Shown in pieces: positions 54,500-63,207 of a stretch of DNA of 64,000 nt; position 1 is the stretch's first letter; every line of letters starts with the position of its first letter. The stretch spans positions 866-64,865 of the forward strand of contig NZ_JANAVP010000033.1 of assembly GCF_024213665.1 (NCBI RefSeq). The letters run 5' to 3'. The stretch comes from Streptomyces sp. A3M-1-3. Its GTDB lineage: Bacteria > Actinomycetota > Actinomycetes > Streptomycetales > Streptomycetaceae. Both the position numbers and the translations under genes were made by a program. Under the pieces are notes generated by a model, which saw only the letters and a list, made by a program, of their open reading frames with translations, did no database searches and was not told the origin of the DNA.

Positions 54500-55687
54500 T
54501 CACGGAGGCCCGGTGCCGTTCAGCCAGAACGCCCCGTACACCGCCGAGGCCAGCGCCACCGGGCCCAGCACGAGCGCCACCCGTGACGTACGCAGGCGGG
54601 CCAGCGCCACGGCGACCGGCAGCAGAAGCGGGAAGGCCGGCATCAGCAGCCGCGGCTTGGAGCCGAAGTAGCCCGAGGCGCACAGGGCGAGAGCCACCAC
54701 GATCCCGCAGAACACCAGCAACGGCAGCGGCTGGCGCTGCCGCACGCACAGCCGGTACAGCCGGAGCACCAGTACGACTCCGGCGATCAGGCCGATGCCG
54801 GCCGCGAAGGCGGGCGAGGCCAGCCGTTCGCCGATGAACCGCGCGAACGCCCACCCCCCGTCGAAGCCGTTGCCCCACTGCCCCTGCACATCGAGATAGC
54901 CGAAGAGTCCGCCGCCGGTCCGGTGCCCGACCCACAGCACATAGCCCGCGGCGCCGAGCGGAGCCAGCACCACGCCCAGCAGCATCCGCCACCGGCCGCG
55001 CGGCCCGCCGTCGCCCCACCCGCCGTCGCGCGGACCGCGGATCAGCTCCACCGCCGCGGCGACCCAGACCGCCGCCACCACAGCGGCTCCCACCGGCCGG
55101 GTCAGTCCGGCCAGGGAGGCCAGCACCCCCGCCCACACCCAGCGCCCCCGCAGCACCGCGTAAAGCGACCAGGCCGCGAGCGCGGTGAAGAGCGTCTCGC
55201 TGTACGCCATCGACTGGACGATGCCCACCGGCAGCACCGCCCACAGCACCACCGCCAGTGTCCCGGCCCGGCGCCCGTACAGCCGGTCGGCGATCGCGAA
55301 GATCCCCCAGGCGGCGAACAGCGAGGCCGTCCAGGCCACCACGAGCCCGGCATCCGCGGACGAGAGCGGACTGATCGCCGAGAACAGCCGCTTCAGCCAC
55401 GGCAGCAGCGGAAAGAAGGCCAGATTGGAGTGGACGTCGCCGTGTCCGAGCCGCACTTCGTAGCCGTAACCGAGCTCGGCGACGCGGGTGTACCAGAGCG
55501 AGTCCCAGCGCGCGGACAGCAGCTGGTGCGGGCTGCTGCCCGCCGCCGCTCCCCACACCCCCAGCACCGCGACGCCGAACAGCCGGACCGCTGCATACGC
55601 GAGCAGCGCGGGGGCCGCCCGGCGCAGCGCGGTCCGGGCAGGTGACGCCGTGGAGCGCAGGGGCGAGGCAGAAACAAGAGCAGTCAC
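54500..55687 (-). CDS. Polyprenol-phosphate-mannose mannosyltransferase-like membrane protein (PIG-V type)
   Basis: About ten membrane helices. ARWDSLWYTRVAELGYGYE carries the acidic active-site residue of GT-C enzymes, followed by NLAFFPLLPWLKR and QSMAYSETLFTALAAWSLY, as in PIG-V family proteins. 395 residues from GTG 55687; longer reading upstream is not supported. Acceptor unknown. Confidence 0.8.
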   Translation of the reverse strand: MTALVSASPLRSTASPARTALRRAAPALLAYAAVRLFGVAVLGVWGAAAGSSPHQLLSARWDSLWYTRVAELGYGYEVRLGHGDVHSNLAFFPLLPWLKRLFSAISPLSSADAGLVVAWTASLFAAWGIFAIADRLYGRRAGTLAVVLWAVLPVGIVQSMAYSETLFTALAAWSLYAVLRGRWVWAGVLASLAGLTRPVGAAVVAAVWVAAAVELIRGPRDGGWGDGGPRGRWRMLLGVVLAPLGAAGYVLWVGHRTGGGLFGYLDVQGQWGNGFDGGWAFARFIGERLASPAFAAGIGLIAGVVLVLRLYRLCVRQRQPLPLLVFCGIVVALALCASGYFGSKPRLLMPAFPLLLPVAVALARLRTSRVALVLGPVALASAVYGAFWLNGTGPP

Positions 55688-55926
55688 GGGGCGATTATCC
55701 GGGCTGCGCGCGAACCGCCGGCCGCCCTTCGGCGTGTACGCAAAGGCAGGAGTGGCGTACGCCACACCACGCGGCCTGCGGAGGTGAGAGATGGACCACG
55801 CACCACGGCCGCGAACTCGCGTACGCTGACGGCTCACTCGCCTGTCGATGCCGGGACCCCGAGATACGCGCAAAACGCCGTCCTCGCTGGTCCGCCGAGC
55901 GCGAGGGTTCACTGGGAGGTACGTAC

Positions 55927-57612
55927 ATGTCAGGGACGAACACGGCCGGCACCCGCCGCCCCGACGCCCCCTGGCAACGCCTCGTCGCTGCCGCCGACGG
56001 CGCCAACCGCTGGGTCGTCCTCGTCGTCCTGTGCGTGAGCCTGCTGTTCGTCGCCCTCGACGCCACCGTGCTGCATGTCGCCGTCCCCGCCGTCACCGAG
56101 GACCTGCGCCCCGGCTCGATCGAGCTGCTCTGGATCGTTGACGCCTATCCGCTGGTCTGTGCCTCGCTGCTGATCCTCTTCGGCACGCTCGGCGACCGCG
56201 TGGGCCGCCGCCGCATCCTGCTGCTCGGATACGGCCTGTTCGGCGCGGCCTCCGCGGTCGCCGCCCTCGCCGACACCCCGCAGGTGCTGATCGCGGCCCG
56301 GGCCCTGCTCGGCGTCGGCGGCGCCATGATCATGCCCGCCACGCTCTCGATCCTCCGCCAGGTCTTCCCTGACCGCCGGGAGCGGGCCACCGCCATCGGC
56401 ATCTGGACAGCGGTCGCCGCGATAGGCGCCGCCACCGGCCCGGTGCTGGGCGGATTCCTCGTCCAGCACTACTGGTGGGGCTCGGTCTTCCTGATCAACA
56501 TCCCGCTGATGGCGCTGATCCTGCCGGTCGGCCGCTGGCTGCTCCCCGAGTCCAAGGGCGAGGGCAACGGCCCGTGGGACGTGCTCGGCGCACTCATGGC
56601 CGCGGCCGGAGTGCTCGGCGTCGTCCTCGGTGTGAAGCGGGCCGGCGGTGGTGAGGGCATCCTCGACGCGAAGACCCTCGGCCCGCTGATCATCGGCGCG
56701 GTGCTGCTGGTCTTCTTCGTACGTCGGCAGAAGCGGCGCAGCCAGCCGCTGATCGACGTGAGGATGTTCACCCGGCCCACGTTCTCCACCTCCGTGGGCT
56801 GCATCGTCCTGGCCATGCTGGCGCTGGTCGGCCTGGAGCTGATAGCCGTCCAGTACCTCCAGCTGGTCCTGGAGCTCGGCCCGCTGGAGACCGGGCTGCG
56901 GCTGCTGCCGCTCACCTTCGCCGCCATGGCGGCCGGCGCCACCGGTTCGTACACCCTGCACCGGCTCGGCCCGCGCGTGATGGTCTCGCTCGGCTTCGCG
57001 CTCACCGCCGCCGCCGTCCTGCTGCTGACGCTGATGGGGCAGCACGACCGTCCCCTGCTGCTGACCGCCGGGTTCGTCCTGCTCGGCTTCGGCCTGCAGA
57101 CCACGCTCTTCGGCGCGTACGAGTCGATGCTCAGCGAAGCGCCTGCGGAGCAGGCGGGCGGCGCCGCGGCCATCGGCGAGACGTCGTACCAGCTGGGCGC
57201 GGGTATGGGCATCGCCCTGCTGGGCAGTGTCATGAACGCCGCCTACTCGCCGGCCCTCTCCCGGGTGGCCGGGGTCCCCTCCGCCGAGAGCACGGCCGCC
57301 GCCCACTCGCTCGGTGAGGCCTACCAGGTCGCGGCCCACCTCGGCGGATCCGCCGGGCATGCGCTGCGCACGGCCGCGCGGAACTCCTTCGTCCACGGCC
57401 TGCATGTGACCCTCTTCGTCAGTGCGGGTCTGCTGCTGCTCGGCGCGCTGGCCGCGCTGCGGCTGCCGAAGGTGATGGAGTGCGCGGCGAAGCACGAAGA
57501 ACAGCAGGAGGAACACCAGGAAGAGACGCCGCTCCGGAAGGCACGCGTCCCTGCCCCCACGGCGCACCGGGAACCCGCCGAGGCGGCCGGGTCTGGACGG
57601 GCGGGGCGTTGA
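55927..57612 (+). CDS. MFS efflux transporter, DHA2 (EmrB/QacA) family
   Basis: The 561-residue protein has 14 predicted helices, ALDATVLHVAVPAVTEDL (motif D1), GTLGDRVGRRRILLLG (motif A) and LGVGGAMIMPATLSILRQVFP and GPVLGGFLV (motif C). The C-terminal tail is charged (EEQQEEHQEE). ATG 55927 has GGGAGG 8 bases upstream. No regulator gene adjoins it. Confidence 0.9.
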   Translation: MSGTNTAGTRRPDAPWQRLVAAADGANRWVVLVVLCVSLLFVALDATVLHVAVPAVTEDLRPGSIELLWIVDAYPLVCASLLILFGTLGDRVGRRRILLLGYGLFGAASAVAALADTPQVLIAARALLGVGGAMIMPATLSILRQVFPDRRERATAIGIWTAVAAIGAATGPVLGGFLVQHYWWGSVFLINIPLMALILPVGRWLLPESKGEGNGPWDVLGALMAAAGVLGVVLGVKRAGGGEGILDAKTLGPLIIGAVLLVFFVRRQKRRSQPLIDVRMFTRPTFSTSVGCIVLAMLALVGLELIAVQYLQLVLELGPLETGLRLLPLTFAAMAAGATGSYTLHRLGPRVMVSLGFALTAAAVLLLTLMGQHDRPLLLTAGFVLLGFGLQTTLFGAYESMLSEAPAEQAGGAAAIGETSYQLGAGMGIALLGSVMNAAYSPALSRVAGVPSAESTAAAHSLGEAYQVAAHLGGSAGHALRTAARNSFVHGLHVTLFVSAGLLLLGALAALRLPKVMECAAKHEEQQEEHQEETPLRKARVPAPTAHREPAEAAGSGRAGR

Positions 57613-57680
57613 GCCGTAACGTCGGCGCCGAGCTGTAACTACCACTGCTAGTTTTAGCCCTGCCCGCCGGGAGGCCCCGT

Positions 57681-58877
57681 ATGTCGTCGTCCGCACCCTC
57701 GAAGCTGCCGCCCTTCGACGCCGGCGATCCGCTGGGCATCGACGACCTGCTGAGCACCGAGGACCTGGCCATCCGCGACACCGTCCGCTCCTGGGCGGCC
57801 GACCGGGTACTGCCGCACATCGCCGACTGGTACGAGAAGGGCGAGCTGCCCGGCATCCGTGAGCTGGCCCGGGAGCTCGGCTCGATCGGCGCGCTCGGCA
57901 TGTCGCTCCAGGGCTACGGCTGCGCGGGCGCCACCGCGATCCAGTACGGCCTGGCCTGCCTGGAACTGGAGGCCGCGGACTCCGGCATCCGCTCGCTCGT
58001 CTCCGTACAGGGGTCGCTGGCGATGTACGCCATCCACCGCTTCGGCTCCGAGGAGCAGAAGCAGCGCTGGCTGCCCGGCATGGCGCAGGGGTCGATCATC
58101 GGCTGCTTCGGGCTGACCGAGCCCGACCACGGCTCCGACCCGGCCGGCTTGCGGACGTACGCCAAGCGCGACGGCGGTGACTGGGTGCTGACCGGCCGCA
58201 AGATGTGGATCACCAACGGCTCGGTGGCCGGAGTCGCGGTCGTGTGGGCGCAGACGGACGACGGCATCCGCGGCTTCGTCGTCCCGACCGACTCGGCCGG
58301 CTTCTCGGCCCCCGAGATCAAGCACAAGTGGTCGCTGCGCGCCTCCGTCACCAGTGAGCTGGTCCTCGACGAGGTGCGGCTGCCCGCCGACGCCGTACTG
58401 CCCGAGGTCACCGGACTGCGCGGGCCGCTGAACTGTCTGAACCACGCCCGCTACGGCATCGTCTGGGGAGCGATGGGCGCGGCACGCGCCAGCTTCGAGG
58501 CGGCGGTCGAGTACGCGAAGACCCGCGAGCAGTTCGGCAGGCCGATCGGTGGCTTCCAGCTCACCCAGGCCAAGCTGGCCGACATGGCGCTCGAACTGCA
58601 CAAGGGCATCCTGCTCGCCCACCATCTGGGGCGGCGTATGGACGCGGGGAAGCTCCGTCCCGAGCAGGTCAGCTTCGGGAAGCTCAACAATGTGCGCGAG
58701 GCGATCGAGATCTGCCGTACCTCGCGCACGATCCTCGGCGCCAACGGGATCTCGCTCGAGTACCCGGTGATGCGGCATGCGACGAACCTCGAGTCGGTAC
58801 TCACCTATGAGGGCACCGTCGAGATGCATCAGCTGGTGCTGGGCAAGGCGCTCACCGGTCTCGACGCCTTCCGGTAG
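57681..58877 (+). CDS. Acyl-CoA dehydrogenase, glutaryl-CoA dehydrogenase-like
   Basis: The 398-residue FAD enzyme has GCFGLTEPDHGSDP, WVLTGRKMWITNG, ARYGIVWGAMGAARASFEAAV, YAKTREQFGRPIGGFQLTQAKLA, and the catalytic glutamate in LTYEGTVEMHQLVLG. These features fit the glutaryl-CoA dehydrogenase branch, which works in lysine and tryptophan breakdown. A palindromic repeat separates it from sflA. Confidence 0.88.
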   Translation: MSSSAPSKLPPFDAGDPLGIDDLLSTEDLAIRDTVRSWAADRVLPHIADWYEKGELPGIRELARELGSIGALGMSLQGYGCAGATAIQYGLACLELEAADSGIRSLVSVQGSLAMYAIHRFGSEEQKQRWLPGMAQGSIIGCFGLTEPDHGSDPAGLRTYAKRDGGDWVLTGRKMWITNGSVAGVAVVWAQTDDGIRGFVVPTDSAGFSAPEIKHKWSLRASVTSELVLDEVRLPADAVLPEVTGLRGPLNCLNHARYGIVWGAMGAARASFEAAVEYAKTREQFGRPIGGFQLTQAKLADMALELHKGILLAHHLGRRMDAGKLRPEQVSFGKLNNVREAIEICRTSRTILGANGISLEYPVMRHATNLESVLTYEGTVEMHQLVLGKALTGLDAFR

Positions 58878-58899
58878 GACCCTCGGGTGGACCGGCGAG

Positions 58900-58945
58900 C
58901 TCCCCCAGCCACCTCCCCCGGACTCCGTCCGGGGGTGCCCCCAGG
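58900..58945. repeat. Palindromic GC-rich repeat, likely terminator
   Basis: CCCCCGGAC and GTCCGGGGG form a 9-bp stem with a TCC loop (58915-58935), flanked by CTCCCCCAG and TGCCCCCAGG. The flanks are shared with the repeat at 37295-37325. It lies between two convergent genes and may end both transcripts. Confidence 0.7.
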
Positions 58946-58958
58946 AAGGTGCCCATGC

Positions 58959-59396
58959 TCAGCTCTGGTTGAAGAAGCCGTCCCCGGGGCGTCCGGCGAC
59001 TTCGCCGTTGACGACCTGGGTGTCGGCGGGGGACAGCAGGAAGACCCGGGTGGCCACGCGCTCGATCGAGCCGCGCAGGCCGAAGGTCAGGCCGGCCGCG
59101 AAGTCCACCACGCGCTTGGCGTCGGAGGGCTCCATGGAGGTCAGGTTCACGATCACCGGGACCCCCGCCCGGAAGAGCTCACCGATGCCGCGGGCGTCCC
59201 GGAAGCCGTCCGGGGTGACCGTGGCGATCCGGCGGCCGTGCTCGTGCGCGGCCTCGGAAGCCACCCGTACACGCGGGTCGGTCACCCACTGGTTCCCGGC
59301 CGCGGATCCCTCGGCGTACTCGTCGTCGTAGTAACGCTCGTCATCGCTGTCCTCGACGAGTCCCAGCCAGGCACTCGCCTTGCGCACCGAACCCAT
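58959..59396 (-). CDS. sflA: SepF-like cell division protein (SflA type)
   Basis: The 145-residue protein starts with an amphipathic membrane helix (MGSVRKASAWLGLVED), has an acidic linker, and a SepF core (FRAGVPVIVNLTSMEPSDAKRVVDFAAGLTFGL, IERVATRVFLLSPADTQV). SepF proteins tether FtsZ filaments to the membrane. Gene order relative to der, pyrG and recN fits the SepF-like paralogue sflA rather than the dcw-cluster sepF; this naming is inference. ATG 59396 has GAGGAGG upstream. Confidence 0.82.
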   Translation of the reverse strand: MGSVRKASAWLGLVEDSDDERYYDDEYAEGSAAGNQWVTDPRVRVASEAAHEHGRRIATVTPDGFRDARGIGELFRAGVPVIVNLTSMEPSDAKRVVDFAAGLTFGLRGSIERVATRVFLLSPADTQVVNGEVAGRPGDGFFNQS

Positions 59397-59612
59397 GGAC
59401 GCCTCCTCTCGCAGCGGTCTGTCTGCGTTCCGCACACCTATGGTCGTCCATGATGCGGATCGCGCGCCAAGTGGATAGTCACCGCGCAGGGGTTTCGTGA
59501 CGGTACTGGTGCAGAACTTGTGGCGATTCGTCAAGGTTCTTCCTGGACCCCGCTGCTGACAGAGTGAAAATATGACTCATCGATCCGTACGGGTGACACA
59601 GGGGGCGTACGG

Positions 59613-60872
59613 GTGAACGACTCGCGGGGGGTTGTCTTGTTCGGAATCGTCAGACCTTGTACGCACCGGCTCACCAAGAGGTTCAGAACCGAGTGGATGG
59701 CCCATCTCTGTGGGCTCTGTCTGGCACTTCGGAGTGACCACGGCCAGTTCGCCCGGGTCGTCACCAACTACGACGGCCTGATCGTCTCGGTTCTGACGGA
59801 GGCTCAAGTTCAGCGCGGCACGGACTGGCGGCGCACCGCAGGCCCCTGCCCGCTGCGCGGCATGCGTACCGCGCCGGTCACCCAGGGCGAGGGGGCCCGG
59901 CTCGCGGCCGCCGTCTCGCTGGTGCTCGCCTCGGCGAAGGTACGCGACCACGTCGCCGACCGGGACGGGCTGTTGGCCCGTAGGCCAGTGGCCGCCGCCG
60001 CCCGCAAGGTCGCCGCCGGCTGGGACAGGGCGGGGGCGCGCACAGGGGCGGCGCTGGGCTTCGACACGGCCGTACTCCTCGACGCGGTCGGCCGGCAGGC
60101 GGGGATCGAGGCCGGCGCGGGACCCGGCACACCGCTGCTGACGATCACCGAGCCGACCGAGACGGCCACCGCGGCGGCCTTCGCCCACACCGCGGTGCTG
60201 GCCGGCCGGCCGGGCAACGCGGCGCCGCTGGCCGAGGCGGGCCGGCTCTTCGGACGGCTCGCGCACCTGTTGGATGCCGTGGAGGACAGGGCATCTGACG
60301 CGGCGTCGGGCGCGTGGAACCCGCTCACGGCGACGGGCACCGGTCTCGCGGAGGCGCGGCGGCTGTGCGACGACGCGCTGCACGGGATCAGGCTGGCGCT
60401 GAAGGACGCCGAGTTCGTGGACGGCAAGCTGGCGCATCTCCTGCTCGCGCACGAGCTGAAGGCGTCGGTCGACCGCGCCTTCGGCACGGCGGGCTGTGCG
60501 CATCGGGGAAGCCACGGGGACCAGGGCGGGCAGGGTGGGTTCGGACCGCCGCCCCAGTCGTGGGGGCACGGTGGCCAGGGCGGCAACCCGTACGGTGGGG
60601 GCAATCCGTACGGCGGCGGCAACCCGTACGGCGGGGGCGGCCCCGGGGGGCCTGGCGGCCTGCCGCCCGGAGCCGACCCCACGAACGAACCGCAGCGCCC
60701 CGGAAGGCGGGGCTTCTGGGAGGGCTGCGCGGTCGCGATCGGGCTGTGCTGCACGTGCAAGCTGTGCTGCGCGAAGGAGTACGAGGGCCCCTGGTCGCGC
60801 AAGAGGCGCAGGGGCGCTTGTCGCGACTGTGACTGCTGCGACTGCTGTGACTGCTGCTCCTGCGACTGCTGA
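59613..60872 (+). CDS. DUF5685 family protein with Gly repeats and Cys-rich tail
   Basis: The 419-residue protein begins VLFGIVRPCTHRL and has WMAHLCGLCLALRSDHGQ, typical of DUF5685, then a long Ala-rich helical region. A GGNPYGGGNPYGGG linker leads to GLCCTCKLCCAKEY and ends CRDCDCCDCCDCCSCDC, one of the densest cysteine runs in the window. Function unknown; metal or iron-sulphur binding, or a modification substrate, is possible. Divergent from sflA with a 216-bp gap. Confidence 0.82.
   Translation: MNDSRGVVLFGIVRPCTHRLTKRFRTEWMAHLCGLCLALRSDHGQFARVVTNYDGLIVSVLTEAQVQRGTDWRRTAGPCPLRGMRTAPVTQGEGARLAAAVSLVLASAKVRDHVADRDGLLARRPVAAAARKVAAGWDRAGARTGAALGFDTAVLLDAVGRQAGIEAGAGPGTPLLTITEPTETATAAAFAHTAVLAGRPGNAAPLAEAGRLFGRLAHLLDAVEDRASDAASGAWNPLTATGTGLAEARRLCDDALHGIRLALKDAEFVDGKLAHLLLAHELKASVDRAFGTAGCAHRGSHGDQGGQGGFGPPPQSWGHGGQGGNPYGGGNPYGGGNPYGGGGPGGPGGLPPGADPTNEPQRPGRRGFWEGCAVAIGLCCTCKLCCAKEYEGPWSRKRRRGACRDCDCCDCCDCCSCDC
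60582..60635 (+). repeat. Three copies of an 18-bp unit encoding GNPYGG
   Basis: Three near-exact 18-bp tandem units differ at two or three third-codon positions, so the peptide repeat is preserved. They lie in the linker of the DUF5685 gene. Confidence 0.85.
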
Positions 60873-60891
60873 CCTGGCGGGGTTGATCGCC

Positions 60892-61407
60892 ATGAGCACA
60901 GACCGGACATCCGGACCCGCAGCCGGACGCGGCGCAGGACTGGAAGGTCGAATTCCGGCCGTCCCCGGGGAGTGGCGCGAAGGGCTGTGGGCGGTGCGCG
61001 TCTTCGACCCGCCGTCCGCCGCCCGCCGCGCCTTCGCGGGCATCGGGGCGACCGTGTACGACCCCCGCTGAGCGCTGCCGGGGCACCGCCCGTACCGCGA
61101 ACCGCGGACCGTACGGGTCGCGAACGCCGACGGCCGCGAGCGGGCCTCGGGCTCGGCGGGGAGGTCGACTGACGGCTCGACGGTGACGAGTACACCCTCC
61201 AGATCGCGGTGGAGGGGGACGGGTCGCTCTGGGCCGTCCTCGCCGAGGGGACCAGCGGGAACAGCGCGCCGCGACGTTCGACTTCAACCGGTCGCCGCTG
61301 CCGCCGTGCGCCTTCGCCGGCCACTTCATCTGCCCCTTCCCTGCCCGCCCGGGAACGCCCTCCCCTTCGAGGTGCCGGCAGGGGAGCGGAACCTTCTCGA
61401 CCGCTGA
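60892..61407 (+). pseudogene. DUF1684 family pseudogene
   Basis: Pieces of one DUF1684 protein appear in order but in changing frames. REGLWAVRVFDPPSAARRAF and AGIGATVYDP are in the frame of ATG 60892; then RTVRVANADGRER; then RLDGDEYTLQIAVEGDGSLW to AEGTSG; then FDFNRSPLPPCAFAGHFICP; and last NALPFEVPAGERNLLDR and a stop at 61407. At least four frameshifts are needed, and the N-terminal third appears deleted (PAVPG joined to EWREG). Confidence 0.75.
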
Positions 61408-61457
61408 ACCGTCCGACCACCGGGACGGCAGTCACCAGGGGTGGTCCAGACACCTCA

Positions 61458-61485
61458 GCCCCGGCGGATCACGAGCCGCCGGGGC
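61458..61485. terminator. Hairpin terminator
   Basis: GCCCCGGCGG and CCGCCGGGGC form a perfect 10-bp stem with an 8-base loop after the DUF1684 pseudogene. The rest of the 263-bp gap before the protease gene holds no gene; no convincing promoter was found. Confidence 0.65.
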
Positions 61486-61670
61486 CGGTGCGCGTGCGTG
61501 CTCCCGGTCGGCCGAAAGGCGCCCTTGCGCACGTTGGTTGACGCCGCGAATACTCCCGAGCAGCGCTTGTCAGGGGCACGGCGTGTCCGGATTCCGGACG
61601 TGCCCCCGGCTGCGCCTCACGGGCCCCGAACCCCACAACGGGCCCCCGATTCCCCTCGGGAGGAACGAAA

Positions 61671-62570
61671 GTGAGGATCAAGCGCACCACCCCCCGCAGC
61701 GGTATGGCGAGACGAACGCGGCTGCTTGCCGTGACCACCGGCCTCATCGCAGTGGCCGCACTCGCCGTCCCCACCGCCAGCGCCGACCAGGCCGGTACCT
61801 ACAGCGCCGCCCAGCTCTCCCAGGCCGGTGCGTCGGTGCTCCGCGCCGATGTGGCCGGTACCGCCTGGCATGTCGACAAGGCCACCAACACCCTTGTCGT
61901 CACGGCCGACAGCACCGTCTCGAAGGCCGAGATCGCCCAGATCAAGCGGGAAGCCGGCGCGAACGCCGGAGCGCTCCGCATCGAGCGCACGCCCGGCAAG
62001 TTCTCCAAGCTGATCTCCGGCGGTGACGCCATCTACGCGACCAGCTGGCGCTGCTCGCTCGGCTTCAACGTCCGCAGCGGCAGCACGTACTACTTCCTGA
62101 CCGCCGGCCACTGCACCGACGGCAACCCGCCCTGGTACACCAACTCCTCGCGCACCACGAGCATCGGACCGACGGCAGGCTCCAGCTTCCCCGGCAACGA
62201 CTACGGCCTGGTCCGGTACAGCAACACCTCGCTCTCGCACCCGGGCACGGTCGGCGGCCAGGACATCACCAGCGCGGCCAACGCCACCGTGGGGATGTCC
62301 GTCACCCGCCGGGGTTCAACCACCGGCACCCACAGCGGCAGCGTCACCGGCCTCAACGCCACCGTCAACTACGGCGGCGGCGATGTCGTCTACGGCATGA
62401 TCCGCACCAACGTGTGCGCCGAGCCCGGCGACAGTGGCGGTCCGCTCTACTCGGGCACCCGTGCCATCGGTCTGACATCCGGCGGCAGCGGCAACTGCTC
62501 ATCCGGCGGTACGACGTTCTTCCAGCCGGTCACCGAGGCCCTGAGCGCGTACGGCGTCAGCGTCTACTGA
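61671..62570 (+). CDS. sprB: Streptogrisin B-type secreted serine protease
   Basis: The 299-residue preproprotein has a signal peptide (to about residue 38, cut near ASA), a propeptide of about 76 residues, and a 185-residue mature chain starting ISGGDAIYATSWRCSLGF. Triad residues are His147 (TAGHC), Asp177 (NDYGLVRY) and Ser255 (GDSGGPLYSG). The mature length and the C-terminal half agree with Streptomyces griseus protease B as I recall it. GTG 61671 follows GGGAGGAACG. Confidence 0.93.
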   Translation: MRIKRTTPRSGMARRTRLLAVTTGLIAVAALAVPTASADQAGTYSAAQLSQAGASVLRADVAGTAWHVDKATNTLVVTADSTVSKAEIAQIKREAGANAGALRIERTPGKFSKLISGGDAIYATSWRCSLGFNVRSGSTYYFLTAGHCTDGNPPWYTNSSRTTSIGPTAGSSFPGNDYGLVRYSNTSLSHPGTVGGQDITSAANATVGMSVTRRGSTTGTHSGSVTGLNATVNYGGGDVVYGMIRTNVCAEPGDSGGPLYSGTRAIGLTSGGSGNCSSGGTTFFQPVTEALSAYGVSVY

Positions 62571-62612
62571 GCCCACTCAGCCTCACCAGCTTGCAGCCGG
62601 CAACACAGAGCG

Positions 62613-62643
62613 GCCCCCGCCCGGCGCGCATCCGGGCGGGGGC
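62613..62643 (+). terminator. Terminator of the protease gene
   Basis: A perfect 12-bp stem (GCCCCCGCCCGG and complement) with a 7-base loop, 42 bases after the stop codon. Confidence 0.82.
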
Positions 62644-62720
62644 TCGCGCCTGCGCGCCCCTGGACGTCTTGCGCCCTTTTGAGAGGATGCACAGGGGGAT
62701 TCCCGGGGGAGGCTTCAGGT

Positions 62721-63200
62721 ATGAAGCGCATCGGGGTGACGGGCCACAGGACTATTCCGGGCGAGGCGCTCGAGGAGGTCCGGGCCGGGCTGCGCGCTCT
62801 GCTGTGCGACCACGACGGGCCGATGGAGGCGCTGTCGAGTCTGGCCGCGGGCGCCGACCAGCTCTTCGCGGACATCGCGCTGGAGCGCGGGGCAGACCTC
62901 ACGGTCGTCATTCCCAGCGGTGACTACGAGGAGGGGTTCGACGACCCCGGCGAGCTCGCCCGCTACCGCGCGCTCAAGAGCCGGGCCACACAGGAGATCC
63001 GGATGGCCTACGCCCACTCCAGTGATGACGCCTACTACGCGGCCGGTACCTATATCGCCGACAACAGCGACCGGCTGGTCGCGGTGTGGGACGGCCTCCC
63101 GGCGCGCGGCCGCGGCGGCACGTCGGACATCGTCGAATACGCACGTGCACTCGGCAAGCCAGTGACCGTCCTGTGGTGCGAGGGCGTGCGGCGCATCTGA
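62721..63200 (+). CDS. SLOG-superfamily nucleotide-binding protein
   Basis: The 159-residue Rossmann-like protein begins MKRIGVTGHRTIPG, has SSLAAGADQLFADIALERGADLTVVIPSG, a Tyr/Arg-rich helix, and ends GGTSDIVEYARALGKPVTVLW. The GHR start, SLAAGAD and GTSD blocks are typical of SLOG domains, which sense or make nucleotide-derived signals. GGGGGAGG precedes ATG 62721. The convergent neighbour 7 bp away encodes a SLATT-type membrane protein, its usual partner. Confidence 0.75.
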   Translation: MKRIGVTGHRTIPGEALEEVRAGLRALLCDHDGPMEALSSLAAGADQLFADIALERGADLTVVIPSGDYEEGFDDPGELARYRALKSRATQEIRMAYAHSSDDAYYAAGTYIADNSDRLVAVWDGLPARGRGGTSDIVEYARALGKPVTVLWCEGVRRI

Positions 63201-63207
63201 GTGCACA

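Noticed and set aside
60582..60635. Tandem 18-bp units as a CRISPR-like array
   Set aside because: There are no spacers; the units are contiguous, in frame and encode GNPYGG.
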